From contig CAZUCY010000005.1 in NCBI GenBank assembly GCA_964618785.1, forward strand, positions 1 to 55,316: a stretch of DNA of 55,316 bases, given 5' to 3'. The number at the start of each line of letters is the position of its first letter. The first letter of the stretch is position 1. The translations under genes and the position numbers were made by a program. Below the pieces are notes generated by a model. That model did not search any database, had not been told where the DNA came from, and worked only from the letters and a program-made list of their open reading frames with translations. Source of the stretch: FEN-1297 sp964618785. GTDB lineage: Bacteria > Bacteroidota > Ignavibacteria > Ignavibacteriales > Ignavibacteriaceae. This document shows positions 18,100 to 26,748 of the stretch, in pieces.

Positions 18100-18544
18100 T
18101 TAGTTATAAACCCTCTTAACATGTTTTTGTATTTCGAAACCGCTATTTGAATCCGAATCATAATTATCTAAAAAATATTCTAATTCCAGATAGAACCATT
18201 TCCAGATAGAACCATTGCTTTGATAAATTGTTTATTTGTGTGACTTTTAAAAGCCACCTGATTGCATTTAAATGAAGAATATTTTTATTAAAAGTAAGTC
18301 TCATGCTGTCTCTAATAAAAATTTCTGCAAATGTATGGCTGGAAAACTTCGGTGGATTCTCAATCAGGTTCTTATTCGCAAGGATCTTATATATTGAGTA
18401 TTCGACAAAATAATGGTTGTACTCTAAAATACTTGCCAAATTCTCGATTATAATTTTATTTGATTCGGTTAATGTTCCTGTATGCCTGATTAGAATTAAA
18501 AATCCTATTAAATAATTGCTTTTATCCGTTTCAGTTATAGGCAT
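18100..18544 (-). pseudogene. Gene of unknown function broken by a 16-bp tandem duplication
   Basis: The frame from 18544 gives 126 residues with a helical, coherent sequence (FLILIRHTGTLTESNKIIIE, LIENPPKFSSHTFAEIFIRD, LHLNAIRWLLKVTQINNL), resembling a small TerB-like or hypothetical Bacteroidota family. It ends SKQWFYLEMVLSGIRIFFR and stops at 18164. At 18185-18216 the 16 bases TCCAGATAGAACCATT occur twice in tandem. Removing one copy restores the frame as QWFYLELEYFLDNYDSDSNS, then GFEIQKHVKRVYN and a stop at 18100-18102, giving about 142 residues. So the last 30 or so residues are lost and the product is probably altered or unstable. A palindrome sits just upstream of the start. Confidence 0.65.
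18185..18216. repeat. Perfect 16-bp tandem duplication
   Basis: TCCAGATAGAACCATT at 18185-18200 is repeated exactly at 18201-18216. Because 16 is not a multiple of three, it shifts the frame of the gene on the minus strand. Confidence 0.95.
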
Positions 18545-19112
18545 TTTATTACTCGCTTTTTATAGTTGATTCAACGGTCAACTAAAATTATTATAAAAAG
18601 TAAAAATGTTTATTAGATGCTCTCTTTTGAAATTAAATATTTAAATTTGAAAGGTTTAATGTATTTAGGAAATAACGTGATCAATAAAAGCAATTTGAAT
18701 TAATAAATCCTTAATTATTTCAGGTAAAATAAAAATTTTATTATTATGGCTTATGTATCTGGCAAAATAGATACTGAAGGAGTTTAATTTATTTAGTGTA
18801 ATTAATAATACACCAAATGAAAACTACTGTGATACAGTTTTAATAAAAAAGTTAATTATTGAACGAACTAAAAACTTTCATGCTATTTTAACAATCAGAG
18901 AATTCCCCAGTGGATAACGCACAAAATGAATTATATTAAGAGGATTGTTTCGCCAATATGCTGAATCTGCCTATAATAAATAAATTTATAACCTTTTAAT
19001 TAATATCGGGTCTTAAAGTAAAAAAAACATGAAGTTATAAACCTATATGCTTTGAATAAGATTTTACTTTTGTAAATTTCATTGAATAAAATATAAAGTT
19101 TAATAGGTGCAT
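18545..19112. other. 568-base non-coding region with one palindrome
   Basis: TAGTTGA (18563-18569) and TCAACTA (18578-18584) form an inverted repeat around an 8-base centre, 19-40 bases before the start of the broken minus-strand gene, where an operator could lie. The rest is AT-rich with no supported gene. Confidence 0.45.
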
Positions 19113-19682
19113 ATGGCGAAAAAAAATGTTCATAAATTTATAAAGAATGTACAGGTTCAAAAACCTGCAAAGGGGAAAATATTAATTAAAATATTACCTG
19201 TTATTTTAATTATTGCCGTAGTAGTTTTTTATATTTTTTCGGTGTTTATAAATAAGGATAAAAAGGATACTGAATATATGTTCAGGAAAGACGGGATTTT
19301 AAGTTTTTACGATTCTGCCAGCGTGATTAAAACCAATGCGGAGATTCAAATAGCCGATAATGAATTTGAAGAGGAACTTGGTTTAATGTATAGGAAACAA
19401 ATGGATGAAAACAAGGGGATGCTGTTTGTTTTTCCAAAATCTGTAATTCAAACATTTTGGATGAGAAATACTTTTATACCGCTTGATATGATCTTTGTTG
19501 ACTCTGATAAAATAATTGTTACTATAGAAAAAAATACAAAAATATTATCCGACTCGACTTACTCATCAACGGCACCGGCTCAATATGTTATTGAAGTAGA
19601 TGCCGGATTTTGCGACAGGCACAATATAAAAGTTGGAGATAAGGTAACCTGGATAAGGACTAGATCAAACCCGAATCAATAG
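19113..19682 (+). CDS. DUF192 family membrane-anchored protein
   Basis: About 189 residues: a basic N-terminus, one membrane anchor (IKILPVILIIAVVVFYIFSVF, around residues 25-45), and an exported DUF192 domain. The domain shows ELGLMYRKQMDENKGMLFVF, the motif FWMRNTFIPLDMIFVD and the C-terminal YVIEVDAGFCDRHNIKVGD. DUF192 proteins are common small periplasmic beta-rich proteins of unknown function. A GTG at 19107 is an alternative start; the ATG at 19113 follows AGG by 5 bases and is preferred. It converges with the gmhA-like gene, with 13 bases between the stops. Confidence 0.85.
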   Translation: MAKKNVHKFIKNVQVQKPAKGKILIKILPVILIIAVVVFYIFSVFINKDKKDTEYMFRKDGILSFYDSASVIKTNAEIQIADNEFEEELGLMYRKQMDENKGMLFVFPKSVIQTFWMRNTFIPLDMIFVDSDKIIVTIEKNTKILSDSTYSSTAPAQYVIEVDAGFCDRHNIKVGDKVTWIRTRSNPNQ

Positions 19683-19695
19683 ACAGCACAGGCAA

Positions 19696-20283
19696 CTAAT
19701 TTTTACCGTATAATTCTTCCTCAACTAATTCGCAAATAATATGGGCAATAGTTATATGCCCCTCCTGTATTCTCTGAACATTATTTGAAGGGACAACTAT
19801 TGGAATATTAATTAAAGATTTTAATTTACCGCCGGAACCGCCTAAAAAACCGACCGTCTTAATATTTTTTGATTCAGCCATTTTAACTGCTTTAATAATG
19901 TTCGGTGAGTTTCCGCTTGTTGAAATAGCTAAAAGAACATCGCCGGCATTTCCAAGTCCCTGTACATTACGTGCAAATATATTGTCAAATCCAATATCAT
20001 TACCGCCTGCCGTCAGGTTTGAGGTATCTGTAGTTAATGCAATTGCAGCAAGAGCAGGGCGGTTTATTTTATGACTTAATCTAATCATAAATTCAGTTGC
20101 AATGTGCTGACAGTCGGCGGCGCTTCCACCGTTACCGCATAATAATAGTTTTTTGCCGTCTTTATACATTTCAGCTATAAGATCCACGGCAGAGATTATA
20201 TCCTCAACACAATGGCTCTGTATATTAATTTTAGTTTCGGCGCTTTCCGATAATGATTCTATAGCAAACTTTTTTTTATCCAA
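19696..20283 (-). CDS. gmhA: SIS-domain protein, phosphoheptose isomerase (GmhA/DiaA) type
   Basis: GmhA converts sedoheptulose-7-phosphate to D-glycero-D-manno-heptose-7-phosphate for lipopolysaccharide core synthesis; DiaA is a paralogue that regulates DnaA. The 195 residues form a single sugar isomerase (SIS) domain with LLLCGNGGSAADCQHIATEF, the phosphate-binding loop LLAISTSGNSPNI and the histidine/glutamate-rich C-terminus QEGHITIAHIICELVE. Length and motifs fit GmhA well. The start is a TTG at 20283, preceded by AGG at about 8 bases. No other heptose genes are adjacent, so the biosynthetic role is inferred from the family. Confidence 0.85.
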   Translation of the reverse strand: MDKKKFAIESLSESAETKINIQSHCVEDIISAVDLIAEMYKDGKKLLLCGNGGSAADCQHIATEFMIRLSHKINRPALAAIALTTDTSNLTAGGNDIGFDNIFARNVQGLGNAGDVLLAISTSGNSPNIIKAVKMAESKNIKTVGFLGGSGGKLKSLINIPIVVPSNNVQRIQEGHITIAHIICELVEEELYGKN

Positions 20284-20353
20284 TTGTCTTACCTTTAGAT
20301 ATTTTTATTTATTAACTCATATTAAGCAATGCCAAAAAAATGTACCAAAGATT

Positions 20354-20412
20354 GAACTAAAGTCCAGAATTTGTGGATGCCTTGCTATACCCCGATTTAA
20401 AAGTCGGGGTTA
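20354..20412 (+). repeat. Interspersed palindromic repeat with CCCCGA hairpin
   Basis: The element begins GAACTAAAGTCCAGAATTTG and ends in the hairpin formed by ACCCCGA (20389-20395) and TCGGGGT (20404-20410), with TAAA in the loop. It shares order and sequence with 10964-11018, and its hairpin design with 10763-10782. A further half-copy, AAACCCCGGCG, lies near 20467. It occupies the space between gmhA and the GGGPS gene. Confidence 0.6.
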
Positions 20413-20525
20413 TTAAAAAGTACTTTGAGTTATGCAACACTCGGCTCAGGCTCACTTCTCTGAGTTAAACCCCGGCGTAATTTTAAATATCTTTTGCCTA
20501 GCATGAGTTATTAAGAAAATAATTG

Positions 20526-21281
20526 TCATGCAATTACAGCTAATTTATAGTGAATTGCTTCGGCAAAACTTCTGATTAATCCCCAATTATCTTCGTTTTC
20601 AAAAAAGTTGCCGGTGACAATAATTTTAGCACCATAGTTAACTTTTTCTTTGGCAATGAGAGGACTTTTTATTCCTCCGCCGACAATTACGGGGATATTA
20701 CAATATTCGGAAACCGCTTTTACTATTTCGTTAGGAACGGGTTGAGAAGCTCCAGAACCTGCCTCTAAGTATATTAATTTCATTCCGAGGTACTGTGCTG
20801 CCAGAGCCGTTGCAGCAGCAATTTCGGGCTTATTTCGAGGAACGGGGAGGCTTCCGCTGATATATACAGCGGTTGTCAAAGAACCTGATTCTACAATAAT
20901 ATAGCCGGTTGATATTGGTTCAATTTTGTTTTTCTTTATTAACGGGGCAGCCAGAACATGTTTCCCGATTAAATGTTCCGGGTTCCTTCCGCTGATTACA
21001 GAAAGGAAGAGAATTGCATCGGCTTGACTGCAGACCTGATTAACTTCCCCAGGGAAAATAATTACAGGAAGTGAAGTAGTCTTTTTTATTTTTTCAATAA
21101 AAACCTTTATATCACCGTCTATTATTAAACTGCCTCCTACTAAAAACCCATCAACGCCGCTTTTTTCACAATGTATTATAAAAGGGAATAATTTTTCATC
21201 TGTTAATTTATCAGGGTCGAGTAAAACCAGGTATGCGGCACCTTTGGCAGAAATAATATTTAGAAGATGTTCATAAATCAT
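20526..21281 (-). CDS. Geranylgeranylglyceryl phosphate synthase family (PcrB/GGGPS)
   Basis: A TIM-barrel prenyltransferase that joins a polyprenyl diphosphate to sn-glycerol-1-phosphate, the first step of archaeal-type ether lipid synthesis; bacterial members exist in Bacteroidota and Firmicutes. The 251 residues show LVLLDPDKLTDEKLF, VDGFLVGGSLI, LPVIIFPGEVNQV, the active-site YLEAGSGASQPVPNE, VIVGGGIKSP and KIIVTGNFFE, all typical of GGGPS. The glycerol-1-phosphate dehydrogenase that would supply the substrate is not in the window. Prenyl chain length cannot be set from sequence alone. Confidence 0.88.
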   Translation of the reverse strand: MIYEHLLNIISAKGAAYLVLLDPDKLTDEKLFPFIIHCEKSGVDGFLVGGSLIIDGDIKVFIEKIKKTTSLPVIIFPGEVNQVCSQADAILFLSVISGRNPEHLIGKHVLAAPLIKKNKIEPISTGYIIVESGSLTTAVYISGSLPVPRNKPEIAAATALAAQYLGMKLIYLEAGSGASQPVPNEIVKAVSEYCNIPVIVGGGIKSPLIAKEKVNYGAKIIVTGNFFENEDNWGLIRSFAEAIHYKLAVIA

Positions 21282-21357
21282 AAAAAATGGAGACGTTTTT
21301 GTGAATATATATAAATTTTAGCTTATAATAAAAAGGAGAAAATATGTATATAAAACT

Positions 21358-23547
21358 TCAAATTTTCATACTAAGGGAAATCCTTCCTCTTTCTATTTCA
21401 ATTCCCAGTATTTTGACATCGATAATGTCGCCTACGTTAATAATTTCAAGCGGATTTTTAACAAATTTATCCGCAATTTGAGAAATATGGAGTAGTCCAT
21501 CCTGCTTAACGCCAATATCAACAAAAGCGCCGAAATCCACAACGTTTCTTACTGTGCCTTTTAACTTCATACCCTCTTTCAAATCTTCCATTTTGAGAAC
21601 ATCGCTTCTCAGAATTGGTTTAGGTATATCTTCACGAGGGTCCCTCCCTGGTTTTTCAAGGTTTTCTATTATATCTATCAAAGTAGGTTCGCCTATTCCT
21701 AATTCATCTGCTAAAATTTTTGTCCCTTTTTGCTTAATAAAGAGTTTTATCATTGTGCCTGAGTCATTCACTTTATCGACAGTTAAATTCAGTTTTGCGA
21801 GAAACTTTTGAGCAGTAGAATAGGATTCCGGGTGAATAAACGTATTGTCGAAAGGGTTTTCTCCGTCTCTTATTTTTAAGAAGCCTGCAGCTTGTTCAAA
21901 TGCTTTTTCTCCAAGACCGGTTACTTCATTTAATTCAGAACGTTTATTAAACTTCCCGTGTTTTTCTCTGTATTTAATAATGTTTTCTGCAGTTCTCTTA
22001 TTCAAACCCGATACATAAGTAAGAAGTGAAGCCGAGGCAGTGTTTACATCCACACCGACAAAGTTTACGCAGCTTTCGACAATATCGTCCAGCTTTTCTG
22101 CAAGGAGTTTTTGATCCACATCGTGCTGATAAAGTCCGACGCCAATTGATTTAGGGTCTATCTTTACTAATTCTGCCAAAGGGTCAAGAAGTCTTCTACC
22201 TATGGAAATATTCCCGCGCTGGCTTGCGTCAAGATCAGGGAATTCTTTTTTTGCAATTGCGGATGCGGAATAAACCGAGGCACCCGCTTCATTTACTATA
22301 ATATACTTACAATTTAATCCATTAGTTTTTATAAGTCCAGCTATAAAAAATTCGGTTTCCCTGCTTGCAGTTCCGTTTCCAATAGCAATAATCTCAACTT
22401 TAAATTTGTTTATTAAATTAACAACAATCTTTTCTGCTTCGGCGGTCTTGTTTTGCGGGGGATGAGGATAAATAGTTGAGCCTTCAATATATTTTCCTGT
22501 TTTATCAATTACTGCAACTTTGGAACCCGATACAAAACCGGGGTCAATACCCATAATTATCTTATCTAAAAGAGGTGGCTGAAGCAAGAGCTGGCGGAGA
22601 TTTGCAGCAAATATTTCAATTGCATGAATATCAGCGGCTTCCGTAAGAAAGTTACGCACTTCTTTTTCAATTGATGGAAAGATCAACCTTGAAAAAGAAT
22701 CTTCAATAGCAGCATCAAGTATTTCCATGAAGACGGATTCTTTATATTGAAAGAATTTATTCTTCATCTTTTTCAGTAATTCGGGATGCTCATAGCTTAA
22801 AATTATTTTAAGCGTTTTTTCTTTTTCGCCCCTGTTAAGCGCCAGTGTTTGATAAGGCTTTATTTTTGTAATCTCTATTTGAAAACCATAATAAACCTGA
22901 TAAATTTCTTTTTTATCTTTTAATTTCTGTTTCTCACTGATATGTTCATCTCCGACTTTCTCTTTAGTTTTTTCAGATTTCACTAAAGATGATTCAAGTA
23001 AGGATTCTCTAACAACTTTACGCACTTCTGCATCATCACTTATCATCTCAGCAATAATATCTTTTGCACCCTGCAAAGCTTCCTCAGCAGAGGCAACCCC
23101 GAGTTCCATGTTTATAAATTCCGCCAATTTGTCTTCAAAGCTGCCGTCATAATCCGGATTTTCCAGGATAAAAAGCGCCAGCGGTTCAAGACCTTTTGCC
23201 TTTGCAATTGTTCCGCGGGTTTTTCTCTTTGGTTTATAAGGCAGATATAAATCCTCAAGCTCCTGGAGTTTTTCGCATTCCATTATCTTTGCTTTAAGTT
23301 CACCGGTAAGCTTTCCCTGTTCCTCTATGCTTTTAAGTATGGTCTCTCTTCTTTCTTCAAGAAGCGTTAAATAATTTAACCTGTTTTCTATTTGTCTTAA
23401 TATATCTTCATCCAGACCGCCGGTATGCTCTTTACGGTACCGGGCAATAAAAGGGATAGTTGCATCTTCTATAAACAGCTTAATAACAGAATCAACCTGT
23501 TCATTTTTAATATTGAGTTCTTTTGCTATAGTAAAAGGGATATTCAT
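21358..23547 (-). CDS. tex: Tex family transcription accessory / S1 RNA-binding protein
   Basis: A 729-residue cytoplasmic nucleic-acid-binding protein of the Tex/Spt6-like family. Order of parts: an N-terminal helical region with VIKLFIEDATIPFIARYRKE and GGLDE, LYLPYKPKRKTRGTIAKAKG, a YqgF-like RNase H fold (IIMGIDPGFVSGSKVAVID, about residues 330-460), helix-hairpin-helix repeats (LLTYVSGLNKRTAENIIKYR, LNEVTGLGEKAFEQAAGF), and a C-terminal S1 domain (about 655-729) with GTVRNVVDFGAFVDIGVKQD. Length is slightly below E. coli YhgF (773). It is divergent from the GT39 gene across 160 bases. Confidence 0.95.
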   Translation of the reverse strand: MNIPFTIAKELNIKNEQVDSVIKLFIEDATIPFIARYRKEHTGGLDEDILRQIENRLNYLTLLEERRETILKSIEEQGKLTGELKAKIMECEKLQELEDLYLPYKPKRKTRGTIAKAKGLEPLALFILENPDYDGSFEDKLAEFINMELGVASAEEALQGAKDIIAEMISDDAEVRKVVRESLLESSLVKSEKTKEKVGDEHISEKQKLKDKKEIYQVYYGFQIEITKIKPYQTLALNRGEKEKTLKIILSYEHPELLKKMKNKFFQYKESVFMEILDAAIEDSFSRLIFPSIEKEVRNFLTEAADIHAIEIFAANLRQLLLQPPLLDKIIMGIDPGFVSGSKVAVIDKTGKYIEGSTIYPHPPQNKTAEAEKIVVNLINKFKVEIIAIGNGTASRETEFFIAGLIKTNGLNCKYIIVNEAGASVYSASAIAKKEFPDLDASQRGNISIGRRLLDPLAELVKIDPKSIGVGLYQHDVDQKLLAEKLDDIVESCVNFVGVDVNTASASLLTYVSGLNKRTAENIIKYREKHGKFNKRSELNEVTGLGEKAFEQAAGFLKIRDGENPFDNTFIHPESYSTAQKFLAKLNLTVDKVNDSGTMIKLFIKQKGTKILADELGIGEPTLIDIIENLEKPGRDPREDIPKPILRSDVLKMEDLKEGMKLKGTVRNVVDFGAFVDIGVKQDGLLHISQIADKFVKNPLEIINVGDIIDVKILGIEIERGRISLSMKI

Positions 23548-23707
23548 AATTATCTTAAAGCTAAAAAATAAATTTAATTGTGAAATAAAGGTTTTTAAAG
23601 AAAGAATAAAGAAAACTCTTTTGCAACTTTATAAAAAAATATTTTCAAAGAAAATATTGCCGGTAAAGATATTACATACTATTTTTTGATATATGGTTTA
23701 ATACAAA

Positions 23708-25351
23708 ATGACATTTAACAAGCAGGATAAATATCCGAATAGAAAAAGCTTTAAGTTAAAATCATCACGAGGTAAAAAAGTGGATTCAATAACAAGCAAA
23801 GGAAAATTTAACCGGAATAGTTTGTTCCTGATACTTGGTTTCTTTCTCTTTGAGCTTCTGTTACATCTTTATACAAATGCTTTTGCAGGTTACGGCTACT
23901 TCAGGGATGAACTTTATTATACCGCATGCAGCAACCATCTTGCCGCAGGGTATGTTGATCAGCCGCCGTTGTCTGCTTTTATATTGTTTTTAAGTATTAA
24001 AATTTTAGGCAAATCAATTTTTGCATTAAGGCTTCTGCCGGCAATTGTTTCTGCGGTTATTGTATTTATTACTGGAATAATCACCCGGAGATTAAATGGA
24101 AGATATACAGGAATAACCCTTGCCTGTCTTGCAGTTGCCCTTGCGCCAATATTCCTTGGCACCGGCACATTTTATTCTATGAACATATTCGACTGGCTGT
24201 ACTGGGTGTTGGCTTACTATATTGTAATTGTTATTATTCAGGCTCCTCAAAAGTTGAATCAAAATAATAAAAAATTGTGGATTTGGTTAGGTGTTATATT
24301 AGGTTTTGGTTTGCTGAATAAAATTGATGTGCTCTGGTTCGGAGCCGGTCTGCTGATTGGATTAATCCTTGCACCACAAAGAAAATACTTAAAAACAGTA
24401 TCGCCTTATCTTGCAGGGATAATTTCATTTGTTATTTTTAGCCCTTACATAATTTGGAATTTTACTCATAGCTTTGCGACCTTAGAATTTATTCACAACG
24501 CTTCTTCTTTAAAATATTCATCACAGAATCCCGGAACATTTATAAATGATACATTTCAATCATTGAACCCCGTATCATCAATTTTATGGATTGCGGGAAT
24601 TTTCTTTTTATTCTTTCATAGAGAAGGTAAAGTTTACAAACTTGCCGGGTATATTTCCCTTATTGTATTTATAATTCTAATAATAAACTTTCATTCAAAA
24701 GCCGAGTATATTGCGCCTGCTTTCCCCATTCTATATGCTGCAGGGGCAGTAATGGTCGAAAAGATTACATTACATAAAGGCTTCGGCTGGATCAGGTTTG
24801 CACTTCCTTTCTTACTGGCATTAAGCGGGTTAATAATTGCGCCGCTTGCACTTCCTGTTTTGCCAGTTGAGCAGTATATTAAATATTCAAAAGCATTAGG
24901 CGAAAGACCGTCTACGCAGGAAAGCTTAGATCTGGAAGAACTGCCGCAATTTTATGCAGATATGTTCGGGTGGGAAAATATGGCAGCGGTAGTTTCAAAA
25001 GTTTATGTTTCACTTCCGCCCGATGAACAAAAAAAAGCTGTCGTATTCGGACAAAACTACGGTGAAGCAGGAGCTATTGATTTTTTCAGAGGGAAATACC
25101 CGCTGCCGCCTGCTGTTTCAGCGCATAATAATTACTGGTTCTGGGGCTACGGTGATACAACGCGGAAAATCCTAATCGTAATAGGAAGCAATGTTAAAGA
25201 TAACATGGAATGGTTCGATTCCGTCAGGCAGGTAGGAGAAATTAAGAGCAATTATGCAATGCCGTATGAAACTAATATTATTATTACTATTTGCCAAAAG
25301 CCAAAATATCCTTATAACTTTTTCTGGCATAAACTGAAATTCTTTATTTAA
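23708..25351 (+). CDS. GT39/ArnT-type membrane glycosyltransferase
   Basis: A 547-residue GT-C fold membrane glycosyltransferase of the dolichyl-phosphate-mannose/ArnT superfamily. After a basic cytoplasmic N-terminus there are about ten hydrophobic segments up to about residue 400. The first extracytoplasmic loop holds the expected acidic motif FRDELYY followed by LAAGYVDQPPLSAF. The soluble C-terminus (about 400-547) faces outside. Such enzymes transfer a sugar from a polyprenyl-phosphate carrier to lipid or protein acceptors; donor and acceptor cannot be told here. The HAD phosphatase gene begins 8 bases after its stop, so the two are likely cotranscribed. Confidence 0.82.
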   Translation: MTFNKQDKYPNRKSFKLKSSRGKKVDSITSKGKFNRNSLFLILGFFLFELLLHLYTNAFAGYGYFRDELYYTACSNHLAAGYVDQPPLSAFILFLSIKILGKSIFALRLLPAIVSAVIVFITGIITRRLNGRYTGITLACLAVALAPIFLGTGTFYSMNIFDWLYWVLAYYIVIVIIQAPQKLNQNNKKLWIWLGVILGFGLLNKIDVLWFGAGLLIGLILAPQRKYLKTVSPYLAGIISFVIFSPYIIWNFTHSFATLEFIHNASSLKYSSQNPGTFINDTFQSLNPVSSILWIAGIFFLFFHREGKVYKLAGYISLIVFIILIINFHSKAEYIAPAFPILYAAGAVMVEKITLHKGFGWIRFALPFLLALSGLIIAPLALPVLPVEQYIKYSKALGERPSTQESLDLEELPQFYADMFGWENMAAVVSKVYVSLPPDEQKKAVVFGQNYGEAGAIDFFRGKYPLPPAVSAHNNYWFWGYGDTTRKILIVIGSNVKDNMEWFDSVRQVGEIKSNYAMPYETNIIITICQKPKYPYNFFWHKLKFFI

Positions 25352-25359
25352 AAATATAT

Positions 25360-25995
25360 ATGATAAAAACAATATTCTGGGATAATGACGGAGTTCTTGT
25401 AGATACAGAAAAACTATACTACCGCGCAAATAAAGAAATATTTGCCAAAATGGAGATAAAACTTTCGGAGGAAATATATATTGAATTTTTTCTAAAGAAA
25501 GGGTTTGGAACATGGCATCTTGCAGAAGCTAAGGGATTTACTAAAGAACAGATAGCTGCGTTTCACCTTGAACGCGACGCACTTTACAGTCATCTACTTT
25601 CAACCGAAATGAGAGTTATTGACGGCGCTGAAGAAACACTACAAAAGCTTAACGACAGGTTTAAAATGGGGATAGTAACAAGCTCTCAAAAAAAACATTT
25701 TGAAATAATACATAATAATACAGACCTGCTTAAATATTTTGATATTGTGGTTGCATCCGGTGATTACATAAAATCGAAACCCGCCCCCGATCCATATCTT
25801 AAAGCGGTTGAAATTTCCGGCTTTCATAACGAAGAGTGCATAGCAGTTGAAGATTCGGAGAGGGGATTGAAAGCCGCATTAAAAGCAGGAATTTGCTGCT
25901 ATGTTATTCCTACGGAATTAACTAAGAGCTGCGATTTTACAGGCGCTAAAAAGATTTTGAGAAAAATATCCGAAATTTCTGATGTTTTATTATGA
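25360..25995 (+). CDS. HAD-family phosphatase (beta-phosphoglucomutase-like)
   Basis: A 211-residue haloacid-dehalogenase hydrolase, subfamily with an alpha-helical cap. Motif I is WDNDGVLVDTE (nucleophile and acid aspartates of DxDG), motif II VTSSQKKH, motif III the lysine in SKPAPDPY, and motif IV IAVEDSERGLKAALKAG. These match phosphatases and phosphoglucomutases that act on sugar phosphates; the true substrate is unknown. It follows the glycosyltransferase by 8 bases, which suggests a shared role in sugar metabolism. Confidence 0.88.
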   Translation: MIKTIFWDNDGVLVDTEKLYYRANKEIFAKMEIKLSEEIYIEFFLKKGFGTWHLAEAKGFTKEQIAAFHLERDALYSHLLSTEMRVIDGAEETLQKLNDRFKMGIVTSSQKKHFEIIHNNTDLLKYFDIVVASGDYIKSKPAPDPYLKAVEISGFHNEECIAVEDSERGLKAALKAGICCYVIPTELTKSCDFTGAKKILRKISEISDVLL

Positions 25996-26075
25996 TTGAA
26001 AGCATAACATAAGATTTTCCAATTAGTATTTTAAAAGCATATTTTTTTATTTAATATATAATTAGGAGTAACGCT

Positions 26076-26471
26076 ATGAAAGAAAAGATAAAATTATCCG
26101 TTACTTTACCTGCTTCTCCCGATATTATTTACAAAGCATGGTTAAGCGGTAAAGAGCATACAGCATTTACAGGAGAAAAAACTAAATCTTCTTCAAAGAA
26201 AGGCGGCGCATTTACAGCAGGCGGGGGATATATGTGGGGTAAAAACCTTGAACTCGAACCGGGCAAGAAAATTGTTCAATCATGGCGCTCAACAGATTTT
26301 CCAAAGGATGCCGAAGATTCAAGGCTTGAAATATTACTTGAGAAATCAGGCAAAGGCACAAAACTTAATCTCATACACAGCGACATTCCCGCAGGGCAAA
26401 AGGATACGTATAAGCAAGGCTGGAAAGATTTTTACTTTACTCCTATGAAAAAATATTTTAAGATTAAATGA
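26076..26471 (+). CDS. SRPBCC/AHSA1 domain protein
   Basis: A 131-residue single SRPBCC-fold protein of the AHSA1 (activator of Hsp90 ATPase homologue) type. Signatures are LSVTLPASPDIIYKAWLSGK near the N-terminus, the glycine-rich GGAFTAGGGYMWGKNLELEP, IVQSWRSTDFPKDAEDSRLE and the C-terminal GQKDTYKQGWKDFYFTPMK. These proteins bind small hydrophobic ligands; a specific role is unknown. AGGAGT 5 to 10 bases before the ATG is one of the clearest ribosome binding sites in the window. It converges with the decayed toxin gene. Confidence 0.88.
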   Translation: MKEKIKLSVTLPASPDIIYKAWLSGKEHTAFTGEKTKSSSKKGGAFTAGGGYMWGKNLELEPGKKIVQSWRSTDFPKDAEDSRLEILLEKSGKGTKLNLIHSDIPAGQKDTYKQGWKDFYFTPMKKYFKIK

Positions 26472-26478
26472 TTCTTTA

Positions 26479-26748
26479 TTATTCAAATAACCCGCAATGC
26501 GGACCAAGCCTGATATGTGATAATTCTTCATCATTTATTTCATAAATTAAGACCCAATCGGGTTCAATATGGAAATCTTTATATTTCCTATATTTGCCGG
26601 ATAATGGATGATCTTTGCATTCTGGAGGGAGTTGTTCTTTTTTGCTTAGTTTTATAAGAACTTCTTTTAATTTTTTAATATTATTATTTTGTTTTAAAGC
26701 TTTTTTATAATCAGTTTTAAATACCGAAGTTATCTTAATAATTTACAT
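26479..26748 (-). pseudogene. yafQ: YafQ-type mRNA interferase toxin silenced by a nonsense codon 2
   Basis: The minus frame ending at the TAA of 26479-26481 reads a nearly full YafQ/RelE toxin of 89 codons: ITSVFKTDYKKALKQ, LPPECKDHPLSGKYRKYKDF, HIEPDWVLIYEI and IRLGPHCGLFE. Residues needed for YafQ catalysis (CKDH, the DFHIEPDW strand, the PH and final F) are all kept. The ATG at 26746-26748 overlaps the antitoxin stop as TAATG, the usual coupling, but the next codon is TAA (probably AAA originally), so translation ends at once. No other ATG, GTG or TTG is available nearby; ATT codons at 26737-26742 are the only alternatives. The partner antitoxin is also damaged. Confidence 0.75.

Noticed and set aside
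17853..18161. 102-codon minus-strand ORF upstream of aceE
   Set aside because: Its upstream part overlaps the true C-terminus of the frameshifted gene (to 18100) in another frame, and the rest has no recognisable sequence.
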